Source: an uncultured Clostridia bacterium
GTDB taxonomy: Bacteria; Bacillota; Clostridia; TANB77; CAG-508
Reading direction: 5' to 3'
DNA: 9,452 bases
Assembly: GCA_934133175.1 (NCBI GenBank)
Contig: CAKPAX010000036.1
Coordinates: 1-9,452 of the forward strand
Shown here one piece after another: positions 1 through 4,835 of the stretch; position 1 is the stretch's first letter; each line of letters starts with the position of its first letter. The notes under the pieces are model-generated. The model did no database searches. It was not told the origin of the DNA and was given only the letters and a program-made list of their open reading frames with translations. The position numbers and the translations under genes are program-made.

Positions 1-1
1 T

Positions 2-118
2 TTTGTAAAACGATTTGGTGATTTCTTATCTATTATTCTTAATCCGCAAAAGAAGAAAATTGTATGCTTTTCTAGCAAAGATTGTGTACAGTCAAAATTG
101 ATTTTGTTATCTAAATAA
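2..118 (+). CDS. Possible 3' end of an unrecognised gene (partial)
   Basis: A reading frame is open from the window edge for 38 codons and ends at TAA 116-118, while the other two forward frames hit stops within the first 20 bases. The peptide ends in ...VQSKLILLSK and has basic and hydrophobic stretches, with two cysteines. I do not recognise a family. A perfect hairpin starts 7 bases after the stop, which fits the end of a transcription unit. The stretch is short, so it could be open by chance. Confidence 0.35.
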   Translation, partial: FVKRFGDFLSIILNPQKKKIVCFSSKDCVQSKLILLSK

Positions 119-124
119 CTGTTA

Positions 125-161
125 AACAGCCAATAGGTTCTATTAGAATCTATTGGCTGTT
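125..161 (+). terminator. Long perfect hairpin, possible terminator with a weak U-tract
   Basis: Arms 125-136 (AACAGCCAATAG) and 150-161 (CTATTGGCTGTT) are exact reverse complements. The stem continues inward through a G-T pair and four more pairs to a three-base loop, 17 pairs in all. It follows the stop at 118. The downstream bases (CTCCATTCTTTC) are pyrimidine-rich but not a clean T-run, so intrinsic termination is likely but may be weak. It could also act on transcripts coming from the other side. Confidence 0.5.
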
Positions 162-335
162 CTCCATTCTTTCAGTGATTTTATGGACGGGGGCAAAAAC
201 CACTAATGTAAATTAACCAATAATAGGATATAAGTAAAAAAAGATGGGGAAAATAATAAATTTTGAGACAATAAGTTAAACAAATTGCTACGGCAAAAAA
301 TATTATTACACATCTTTTTTTATGTACTAATATAT

Positions 336-347
336 AAACAATTGTTT
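336..347. promoter_or_regulatory. Perfect 12-bp palindrome over the -35 box (operator candidate)
   Basis: AAACAATTGTTT is an exact palindrome, and its last two bases are the first two of the TTGACA box at 346-351. That is a common place for a repressor site. It matches 10 of 12 positions of the dyad AAACAAATGTTC at 7138-7149 in the promoter of the 7265 gene. Both resemble relaxed Gram-positive LexA boxes (GAAC-N4-GTTC or GTTT). The binder is not shown. Confidence 0.4.
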
Positions 348-374
348 GACAAATAAATGCTAATAATATATAAT
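346..374 (+). promoter_or_regulatory. Consensus sigma-A promoter for the antirepressor gene
   Basis: TTGACA at 346-351, a 17-base spacer and TATAAT at 369-374 match the housekeeping consensus at every position. The coding start follows 25 bases after the -10 box, with AAGGA at 386-390 as ribosome binding site. Such a perfect promoter on a regulator implies that a repressor normally holds it down; the overlapping palindrome at 336-347 is the candidate site. Confidence 0.8.
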
Positions 375-399
375 GGTGAAAAAATAAGGATGTGGTATT

Positions 400-1239
400 A
401 TGCAAGAAAATAAATTAGCAATATTTGAAGAAAAACAAATAAGAAGAGAATGGTATCAGGAGGATTGGTATTTTTCAATTGTAGATGTTATAGAAGTATT
501 GGTTGAAAACAATAAAAGGCCAAGAAAATATTGGAGTGATTTAAAGAAAAAGCTTATTTTAGAGGGGTATGTTGAAGTGTCCGAAAAAATCGGACATTTG
601 AAAATGTTGGCAAAAGATGGAAAAATGAGGTTGACAGATGTTGCAAATACGAAAACTTTACTAAGAATTATACAATCTATACCATCCCCTAAAGCAGAAC
701 CATTTAAATTATGGCTAGCACAAGTTGGAAGTGAAAGATTAGATGAAATTGTTAATCCTGAATTAGCTATTAATAGAGCAAAAGAAACATATATAAGAAA
801 GGGATATGATGATACTTGGATTGCACAAAGATTAAAGTCAATAGATAGTAGAAAAGAACTTACAGATACATGGAAAGAAAGGGGGGCAAAAAATAAAGAT
901 TATGCTATATTAACAGATGAAATTTATAAAAGTACATTTGATATGAATACTGCCAAATATAAAGAACTAAAAGGAATTAATAAAACTAAGAGAAACTTAA
1001 GAGATAGTATGGGAAAATTAGAACTTGCAATTACAAATTTAGCGGAAGTAACAGCAAATGAAATGCATAATACTAATAATAGTTTTGGTTTGGAAGAATT
1101 AAAAGATGATGTACAAGAAGCTGGGAAAATAACAGGCAAAGCTAGAAGAGATATTGAAGATAAAATTGGGAAAAAAGTTGTACAAAAAAGTAATTATAAA
1201 AATTTAACTAATGATATAGGTGAAAAAAAGTTAAAATAA
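400..1239 (+). CDS. Bro-N domain antirepressor, DinD-like
   Basis: This 279-residue protein has the layout of orphan Bro-N antirepressors and of DinD. Residues 1 to about 110 form the Bro-N part: IRREWYQEDWYFSIVDVIEVL, then LTDVANTKTLLRIIQSIPSPKAEPFKLWLAQVG split across the domain end. A DinD-like C-terminal half follows, with RKGYDDTWIAQRL, RKELTDTW, AILTDEIYK and LRDSMGKLELAITNLAE. Bro-N proteins bind DNA, and phage members relieve repression of lytic genes; DinD is an SOS-induced inhibitor of RecA in Escherichia coli. Which role applies here is unknown. ATG 400 is set by AAGGA nine bases upstream and a consensus promoter. No prophage structural genes lie beside it, so it is an orphan cargo gene next to spoIIID. 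Family assignment is confident; function is inferred. Confidence 0.85.
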   Translation: MQENKLAIFEEKQIRREWYQEDWYFSIVDVIEVLVENNKRPRKYWSDLKKKLILEGYVEVSEKIGHLKMLAKDGKMRLTDVANTKTLLRIIQSIPSPKAEPFKLWLAQVGSERLDEIVNPELAINRAKETYIRKGYDDTWIAQRLKSIDSRKELTDTWKERGAKNKDYAILTDEIYKSTFDMNTAKYKELKGINKTKRNLRDSMGKLELAITNLAEVTANEMHNTNNSFGLEELKDDVQEAGKITGKARRDIEDKIGKKVVQKSNYKNLTNDIGEKKLK

Positions 1240-1246
1240 TTAAAAA

Positions 1247-1274
1247 CATAAAAGCACTTTTAATCGAATACAAT
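1247..1274 (+). promoter_or_regulatory. Candidate sigma-E promoter of spoIIID
   Basis: AATACAAT at 1267-1274 matches the sigma-E -10 pattern CATACANT at all but the first base. CATAAA at 1247-1252, 14 bases upstream, can serve as the -35 (core ATA). SpoIIID is transcribed by sigma-E in Bacillus subtilis, so a site here is expected. No TTGACA/TATAAT-like pair is present in the 70-base gap. The match is short and unproven. Confidence 0.4.
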
Positions 1275-1309
1275 TAAACAAAAGTATTTGCTTAAGGGGG
1301 CGTTTTTTA

Positions 1310-1573
1310 ATGCATAAGATTTCCATAGAAGAACGTGCAGTAAAGCTTGCACATTATATAATAGATTCAAAAGAAACAGTAAGAGGAACGGCAAAGGCTT
1401 TTGGAATTTCTAAGAGTACAGTACATAAAGACGTGAGTGAAAGATTACTAAAAATTAACCCTGCTTTAGCTGCAGAAGTAAGAGTTATTTTAGATGAAAA
1501 CAAAGCAGAAAGACACATTCGTGGTGGAATAGCTACAAAAAATAAATATATAAAAGAGCATAATGCTTCATAA
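1310..1573 (+). CDS. spoIIID: Sporulation transcriptional regulator SpoIIID
   Basis: SpoIIID is the small DNA-binding switch protein of the mother cell: it activates and represses sigma-E genes and helps turn on sigK. The 87 residues align along the whole length with the Bacillus protein: an N-terminal helix (IEERAVKLAHYIIDSKETVRGTAK), the helix-turn-helix FGISKSTVHKDVSERL at about 33-46, INPALAAEVRVILDENK, and the basic signature HIRGGIATKNKY near 69-80 that contacts DNA through the minor groove. Length is normal for the family. ATG 1310 has AAGGGGG at 1294-1300, nine bases upstream. The gene looks intact and is the strongest sign that the host forms endospores. Confidence 0.95.
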   Translation: MHKISIEERAVKLAHYIIDSKETVRGTAKAFGISKSTVHKDVSERLLKINPALAAEVRVILDENKAERHIRGGIATKNKYIKEHNAS

Positions 1574-1579
1574 AAATAC

Positions 1580-1607
1580 ACAATTCGACAAATAGCCTCA
1601 TATAATA
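1580..1607 (+). promoter_or_regulatory. Candidate sigma-K (or sigma-E) promoter of yabG
   Basis: CATATAATA at 1599-1607 fits the sigma-K -10 pattern CATANNNTA exactly, and an AC dinucleotide at 1580-1581 lies 17 bases upstream, where the minimal -35 AC is expected. yabG of Bacillus is sigma-K dependent, so the site fits the gene that starts 36 bases later. CATATAAT also resembles the sigma-E -10. The promoter appears preserved although the gene is truncated. Confidence 0.45.
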
Positions 1608-1634
1608 AAGTAGCCTACTATTTATTATATGAGG
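1596..1634 (+). repeat. 14-bp perfect inverted repeat covering the yabG ribosome binding site
   Basis: CCTCATATAATAAA (1596-1609) and TTTATTATATGAGG (1621-1634) are exact reverse complements around an 11-base centre that can pair a little further (GTA/TAC). The right arm ends in the GAGG of the ribosome binding site GAGGTG (1631-1636), and the left arm contains the candidate -10 box. If transcribed from upstream, the hairpin would hide the binding site. If transcription starts at the internal promoter, the left arm would be mostly missing and the site free. Confidence 0.6.
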
Positions 1635-1642
1635 TGATTTTT

Positions 1643-1705
1643 ATGAAAAAAATAAAAAAAGGAGATATAGTAGCAAGAAAATCGCATGGTAAGGACATAT
1701 TATTT
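1643..1705 (+). pseudogene. yabG: N-terminal stub of sporulation protease gene yabG
   Basis: ATG 1643 follows GAGGTG by six bases. The first 21 residues read KKIKKGDIVARKSHGKDILF after the Met, matching the YabG start (GDMVARKSYQMDVLF in Bacillus). YabG is a roughly 290-residue cysteine-type protease that processes coat proteins late in sporulation. After ILF the frame runs on without a break, but into residues typical of a tyrosine recombinase, so more than 90 percent of yabG is missing from this position. ATTATTT occurs at 1699-1705 and again at 1714-1720, straddling the join. No other piece of yabG is visible in the window. Confidence 0.7.
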
Positions 1706-1982
1706 AATGAAGCATTATTTGTATCGTTATTAAAACCATGTAATAGATTGAAAATATCTGGAATTAAAATTTTAATTAAGAATTTAGGGAAAGAGGTGAA
1801 TATAAACAAATATAATTTACATGGAATTTAGAGGAACAATGTCAAATATAGCTATAGATAAAGGTACACCAATAGAATAAGTACAAAAATTATTAGGAAA
1901 TATAAAAATAAATGCAACTATAGAATATGCGATAGTAAACCAAAGAAATGTAAAAAGTTCACATAGAAAATATATAACATAA
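1706..1982 (+). pseudogene. Decayed C-terminal part of a phage-type tyrosine recombinase
   Basis: Read in two frames, this is the end of a site-specific integrase. The first part, in frame with yabG, gives ALFVSLLKPCNRLKISGI and LGKEVNINKYNLH. An extra base near 1823-1826 shifts the frame, and the second part gives FRGTMSNIAIDKGTPIE, a TAA stop at 1878-1880 where a Gln codon (CAA) is usual, then VQKLLGN and EYAIVNQRNVKSSHRKYIT to the stop at 1980-1982. The His-x-x-Arg pair and the nucleophile tyrosine position are recognisable, but the usual LGH histidine is Asn. The upstream two thirds of the gene are absent. It is dead: a frameshift, a stop and a lost catalytic residue. It marks a former integrated element inside or beside yabG. 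Confidence 0.75.
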
Positions 1983-2050
1983 TATAGATAATTGGTAATT
2001 AGAATCCTGTAAAGCATGTCAATAATTTTTGATTAGGACACCCTAAAGTG

Positions 2051-2077
2051 ATAAGATTAATTTATGATTTGTTCACC
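2051..2077 (+). repeat. Left inverted repeat of the IS
   Basis: This pairs with 3420-3446 (22 of 27 bases identical after reverse complement). The five differences are two single bases near the outer end and a TTT/AAA triplet in the middle, so the conserved blocks are ATAA, AATTTATGA and GTTCACC. It lies beyond the 3' end of the transposase gene. Confidence 0.65.
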
Positions 2078-2079
2078 TT

Positions 2080-2104
2080 GGGTGTGTCGGTTTTTGGCAC
2101 ACCC
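2080..2104. terminator. Hairpin at the 3' end of the transposase gene
   Basis: GGGTGTGTC (2080-2088) pairs with GGCACACCC (2096-2104), nine pairs with one G-T, around GGTTTTT. Outside it, AATTTATGA (2059-2067) and TCATAAATT (2115-2123) are exact complements, giving a larger interrupted stem that includes part of the left inverted repeat. On the plus strand TTTGACTTT follows. On the minus strand, where the transposase transcript runs, no T-run follows, so its effect there is uncertain. It may shield the transposase gene from outside transcription. Confidence 0.4.
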
Positions 2105-2149
2105 TTTGACTTTATCATAAATTTAGTGTATTATTAAATTGTTCTCATG

Positions 2150-3388
2150 TTAAGCCGATAATCTTTCGTTCTTTAAGCAATTGAAATATATAAAATTTTC
2201 TATAATTGCTTCAACTGATTCGTTTGATTTAAGGCTTTTCTTATTTTGTACTGAAATTGGTGTTATTTTATACCATTTATCATTAAATCTTACTTTCATT
2301 CCAATTCTTTTACTTATACATATTTCAACTTTCTTTTTATGAAGTATTTCTTTCGTTTCTATTAAAAATGTTGTTCCACTAATGCTTATACAATTACTTA
2401 CATCTACTGTTCTTGTGTATTTGACTGAAAGAATGTAATCAATATTAACATATTTTGGTAATTTTAAAAATGAACTTTTTTTATTTTCTGGTTCTATACT
2501 AAATTTCTTATTAAATTTTGGAATATATTTTATTAGAAATTCATTTGCTTCTTCTAATGTTTTTATTTTATGAACTCTAAATTCTGTTCTAAGTCTGTCA
2601 TGCAATGTATTCCATAATCTTTCAACTCTTCCTTTTGCTTGTGAAGAACCTGCATGAATTAATTTTACATTTAATTCATCCATTATTCTTCCATATTGTG
2701 TTGTCGGTTTCGTTATCCCTGCAAGCTGTTCTTCTATTGTTAATTCTTTATCTTTTGGAAAAAAAATACTTGAGCCATCTGCATATAATGCTAATGGTAT
2801 TCCAAAGTTTTTTAATGTTTGTCTTGTGACTTCTAAATAGCCTTGCATACATTCATTTTCTGATAAATATAATCCCGTAATTTTATGTATTGCGTCATCT
2901 ATGAAACCATGTAAACAATACATTTTATCGTTACCATAAAAGAATTGATGTGGTGTACCATCAACTTGTAAAAGTTCACCTTCTGAAGAACGTTCTTTTC
3001 GCCTATTATGAGGCTTTGTTTTTTTATGCTTTCTTGGGCTTTTAAATCCCTTTTTACGCAATAAAGTGTATAAAGCTGAATAACTTATCATAATATTATA
3101 ATCTTCTTCTAAAAATTCTTGAAAGTGTTTAAAATTACATTCTTCATATTCTGGTTGTTTCCATATTTCAATAATTTTACTTTTGGTTTCCGCATCTATT
3201 GTATGTTTTTGTTGTCTTCCACAATTTCCATGTAACATGGATGAAGCGCCTAATTTTTTATACCTCGCTTTCAATTTTTTAATATAGCGCTCTGAAAAAC
3301 CTAACCTTTCTGCTGCAATTTTTATTGTCATTGTTCCATTTATACAACATTCAATTACTGATGCTTTAAAATTTTCTTCATTGTTCAT
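2150..3388 (-). CDS. IS1202/ISNCY-type DDE transposase
   Basis: The 412-residue protein (from Met 3388) has an N-terminal helix-turn-helix (MTIKIAAERLGFSERYIKKL, about 20-39), a basic linker (SPRKHKKTKPHNRRK) and an rve-type catalytic core. The triad is D143 in QVDGTPH, D204 in YADGSS and E256 in KGRVERLWNTLHDRLRTE. Length and motif context fit the IS1202 group of ISNCY. The frame is open to 3433, but that start lies inside the right inverted repeat and has no ribosome binding site. GGAGGT (3406-3401 on this strand) directly touches an ATG at 3400 and lies 12 bases before ATG 3388, so 3388 is the more workable start, with 3400 as the alternative. No internal stop is present, so the enzyme could be active. 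Confidence 0.85.
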   Translation of the reverse strand: MNNEENFKASVIECCINGTMTIKIAAERLGFSERYIKKLKARYKKLGASSMLHGNCGRQQKHTIDAETKSKIIEIWKQPEYEECNFKHFQEFLEEDYNIMISYSALYTLLRKKGFKSPRKHKKTKPHNRRKERSSEGELLQVDGTPHQFFYGNDKMYCLHGFIDDAIHKITGLYLSENECMQGYLEVTRQTLKNFGIPLALYADGSSIFFPKDKELTIEEQLAGITKPTTQYGRIMDELNVKLIHAGSSQAKGRVERLWNTLHDRLRTEFRVHKIKTLEEANEFLIKYIPKFNKKFSIEPENKKSSFLKLPKYVNIDYILSVKYTRTVDVSNCISISGTTFLIETKEILHKKKVEICISKRIGMKVRFNDKWYKITPISVQNKKSLKSNESVEAIIENFIYFNCLKNERLSA

Positions 3389-3417
3389 TTCTGTTCTCAT
3401 ACCTCCAATTATATCAT

Positions 3418-3467
3418 GGGGTGAACTTTTCATAAATTATTTTTATGGGGTGATCATATCATAAGTT
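3418..3467 (+). repeat. Tandem-spaced direct repeat at the right IS end
   Basis: GGGGTGAACTTTTCATAAATT (positions 3418-3438) recurs at 3447-3467 with 17 of 21 bases identical, a period of 29 bases. The inner copy is the right inverted repeat of the IS; the outer copy lies just beyond it. Paired subsites at one end are typical of transposase binding sites, so both copies may belong to the element. Confidence 0.6.
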
Positions 3468-3491
3468 ATTCATATAACACATTGACAAAAC

Positions 3492-3520
3492 TTGACAAAA
3501 CAACTAATTTGTTGTATAGT
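3492..3520 (+). promoter_or_regulatory. Strong promoter of the ATPase remnant, with a dyad in its spacer
   Basis: TTGACA at 3492-3497, a 17-base spacer and TATAGT at 3515-3520 make a near-consensus promoter. A second TTGACA lies ten bases upstream (3482-3487). The spacer holds ACAAC-TAATTT-GTTGT, a dyad that could bind a repressor. The promoter drives the broken gene that starts at 3552. Confidence 0.65.
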
Positions 3521-3551
3521 ACAATTATAATAGGAGACAAGAAAGGATGTT

Positions 3552-3797
3552 ATGAAAATGATAAATAGAGAAATATACATGAATAAATTGTTAGCCTATA
3601 AAGACACTGAATTCATAAAGGTTATAACCGGCATTAGAAGATGTGGAAAATCAAGTTTGCTAAAAATGTTAATGGATAAAAAATATAAAAGATAATTATA
3701 AAAAAACAGTTATAACAATGGATAAAATGTATAATAACACATCAGAGGAAGGAATAGAATAAAAGTAAAATATTTAATTGATTTTTTATTAGAGTAA
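3552..3797 (+). pseudogene. Remnant of an AAA ATPase gene (DUF4143-type), internally deleted
   Basis: The start is good: AAAGGA upstream of ATG 3552, then INREIYMNKLLAYKDTEFIKV and the Walker A signature GIRRCGKSSLL at about residues 27-37. That start is typical of the large family of ~400-residue DUF4143-type ATP-binding proteins common in Firmicutes and archaea. After 47 codons the frame stops (3693-3695). The bases that follow read like the last part of the same family in two frames: NYKKTVITMDKMYNNTSEEGI, then after a one-base shift KVKYLIDFLLE to TAA 3795-3797. So the start and end of the gene survive while some 300 codons between them are gone. Promoter and terminator are still in place, so a short Walker A peptide may be made. 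Confidence 0.75.
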
Positions 3798-3812
3798 AAA
3801 GGAAGGTAATTT

Positions 3813-3850
3813 AAAGAGTTAGATTAAAATAGAAAGTCTAACTCTTTTTT
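3813..3850 (+). terminator. Intrinsic terminator after the ATPase remnant
   Basis: AAAGAGTTAGA (3813-3823) and TCTAACTCTTT (3837-3847) form an 11-pair perfect stem with a 13-base loop, and the stem's terminal T's run into three more, six in all (3845-3850). It lies 16 bases after the remnant's last stop, where the original gene would have ended. Confidence 0.8.
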
Positions 3851-3873
3851 GTATGATATGATAAAAGTTATTA

Positions 3874-3901
3874 TTGAGATGAAGAAAAAATATTATATAG
3901 T
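3874..3901 (+). promoter_or_regulatory. Promoter candidate for the small gene at 3959
   Basis: TTGAGA (3874-3879) and TATAGT (3896-3901) are separated by 16 bases, close to consensus, and lie 58 bases upstream of the preferred start, just after the terminator of the previous unit. Confidence 0.45.
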
Positions 3902-3958
3902 GTAAAAAAATAATATTTGGATATACTTGTTAATAATGAATGGAAAGGACGAGCACAT

Positions 3959-4222
3959 ATGGAAATATTTAATAATGATGATTACAAATTTATTAGTAAT
4001 TTTATAGAAGAAAAAATATACATTTTAAAGGAAAATAAGGATTTTAAAGAGAATTATTTTAGACTTAATGATGTAATTGACGAATTAGAAAAAACTTTGT
4101 CAAAGGAGCAAAAGAAAAAATTTAATGAAATTGTAGAGCTGTTTTATAAAACGGAAGAATACTATTTGGCGTTTAGTTATTCATTGGGATTAAAGTATGG
4201 GAAAGATTTAGAAAAAATATAA
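3959..4222 (+). CDS. Small charged helical protein, function unknown
   Basis: The frame is open from a TTG at 3917, but GGAAAGGA (3942-3949) sits nine bases before ATG 3959, so the product is best taken as 87 residues starting MEIFNNDDYKF. It is rich in Lys, Glu, Phe and Tyr and predicted almost entirely helical. A middle stretch (NDVIDELEKTLSKEQKKKFNEIVELFYKTEEYY) is followed by an aromatic C-terminus FSYSLGLKYGKDLEKI. Small proteins with this helical body and a Y/F-SLGLK-type ending are common in Clostridia, some near mobile elements, but I cannot give a function. It has its own promoter and terminator and converges with the XRE regulator. It could be a partner of that regulator, which is conjecture. 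Confidence 0.7.
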   Translation: MEIFNNDDYKFISNFIEEKIYILKENKDFKENYFRLNDVIDELEKTLSKEQKKKFNEIVELFYKTEEYYLAFSYSLGLKYGKDLEKI

Positions 4223-4226
4223 TAAA

Positions 4227-4270
4227 AAAACTTATAAATTTAACATATGTTAGATTTATAAGTTTTAATT
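4227..4270. terminator. Bidirectional terminator between convergent genes
   Basis: 4227-4244 and 4249-4266 form an 18-pair stem with a single G-T wobble and a four-base loop (ATAT). The arms begin with AAAA and end with TTTT, so each strand reads a stem with U-rich trailing side. It lies between the stop at 4222 and the stop of the minus-strand gene at 4271. Confidence 0.85.
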
Positions 4271-4600
4271 TTATTTAGACAAATAATAATCAATAAAATG
4301 CAATATACTATCTTTATCTCTTTTGGTCAATTTTTTGAATTTTTCGTCATATATTGAAATTGATTGTTTTACGTCTTCGTCCAATAAATCATATAAAATA
4401 ATGTCTGGAGTGATTTTGTATGCGTTGCATAATTTTACTAGAGTGTCAATACTTCCTTTAGATAGTCCTCGTTCAATTTGACTAATGTGTCTTGGTTCTA
4501 ATCCTGTTAATTCTGATACTTGATTTTGTGTTAAATTGTTTTTTAATCTGTACTCTTGGCATATTTTACCAATGTGTTTACTTATATTCTTACTATTCAT
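4271..4600 (-). CDS. XRE-family transcriptional regulator
   Basis: A 109-residue Cro/C1-type DNA-binding protein. The helix-turn-helix domain spans about residues 10-69: IGKICQEYRLKNNLTQNQVSEL, the recognition helix ...RHISQIERG, then IDTLVKLCNAYKITPDIIL. The last 40 residues form a charged tail with KLTKRDKDSILHFIDYYLSK, which resembles the tail of short regulators that dimerise through this part. The frame extends to a GTG at 4612, but ATG 4600 is better placed, nine bases after GTGAG. No restriction, toxin or phage gene lies directly beside it, so its target is unclear. It most likely regulates itself. Confidence 0.85.
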   Translation of the reverse strand: MNSKNISKHIGKICQEYRLKNNLTQNQVSELTGLEPRHISQIERGLSKGSIDTLVKLCNAYKITPDIILYDLLDEDVKQSISIYDEKFKKLTKRDKDSILHFIDYYLSK

Positions 4601-4605
4601 AACCG

Positions 4606-4654
4606 TTCTCACTTTCTTTGTTTATACTATAATATTTTATAACAGTTTTGAGAA
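4606..4654. promoter_or_regulatory. Inverted TTCTCA/TGAGAA half-sites before the XRE gene
   Basis: TTCTCA (4606-4611) and TGAGAA (4649-4654) face each other across 37 bases that contain the AT-rich presumed promoter of the regulator (TATAGT on the minus strand within 4624-4640). Spaced half-sites flanking a promoter would suit autoregulation, but six-base matches in AT-rich DNA are weak evidence. Confidence 0.25.
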
Positions 4655-4835
4655 TGACTTTATAGATGATAAAAATCAAAAATAAAATGAATTTTTATCT
4701 AAAATGTATTTACAATATTTTTTTTCTTTGGTAAAATTACAGTTGATAAATATCGCTTTTTAATTTGTAAAATTTATATAAACATAAAAAAGGGGCATAC
4801 TAATGATAAAAATACATATGAAAGGAACATATAAA

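Larger units (their letters stand above)
2051..3446 (-). mobile_element. Insertion sequence of the IS1202/ISNCY type
   Basis: A 27-base inverted repeat bounds the transposase gene. 2051-2077 and the reverse complement of 3420-3446 agree at 22 of 27 positions, sharing ATAA, AATTTATGA and GTTCACC. The transposase is of the rve/DDE kind found in the IS1202 (ISNCY) group. I see no convincing target duplication next to these limits. A second copy of the right-end motif lies outside them (3447-3467), so the true ends may be slightly further out. The IS lies between the integrase scar and the ATPase remnant. Confidence 0.7.

Noticed and set aside
181..405. Hydrophobic 74-residue frame on the minus strand
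   Set aside because: It lies across the consensus promoter and ribosome binding site of the antirepressor gene, has no binding site of its own, and its Phe/Ile/Tyr/Leu content is what antisense of AT-rich DNA gives.
1245..1262. TAAAAG-CA-CTTTTA palindrome as a terminator of the antirepressor gene
   Set aside because: Six A/T-rich pairs with a two-base loop cannot form a stable terminator, and it overlaps the candidate -35 region of spoIIID.
1634..1831. A complete 65-residue gene starting at GTG 1634
   Set aside because: The frame is a fusion of a yabG start and an integrase segment ended by a frameshift; ATG 1643 with GAGGTG is the original start, so it was split into two remnants.
1817..2017. 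Minus-strand 66-residue frame
   Set aside because: It is antisense to the integrase remnant, whose plus-strand reading matches known integrase ends; composition is typical of an antisense frame.
2605..2829. Plus-strand 74-residue frame inside the transposase
   Set aside because: It is antisense to the catalytic core coding region, which has clear D, D and E motifs.
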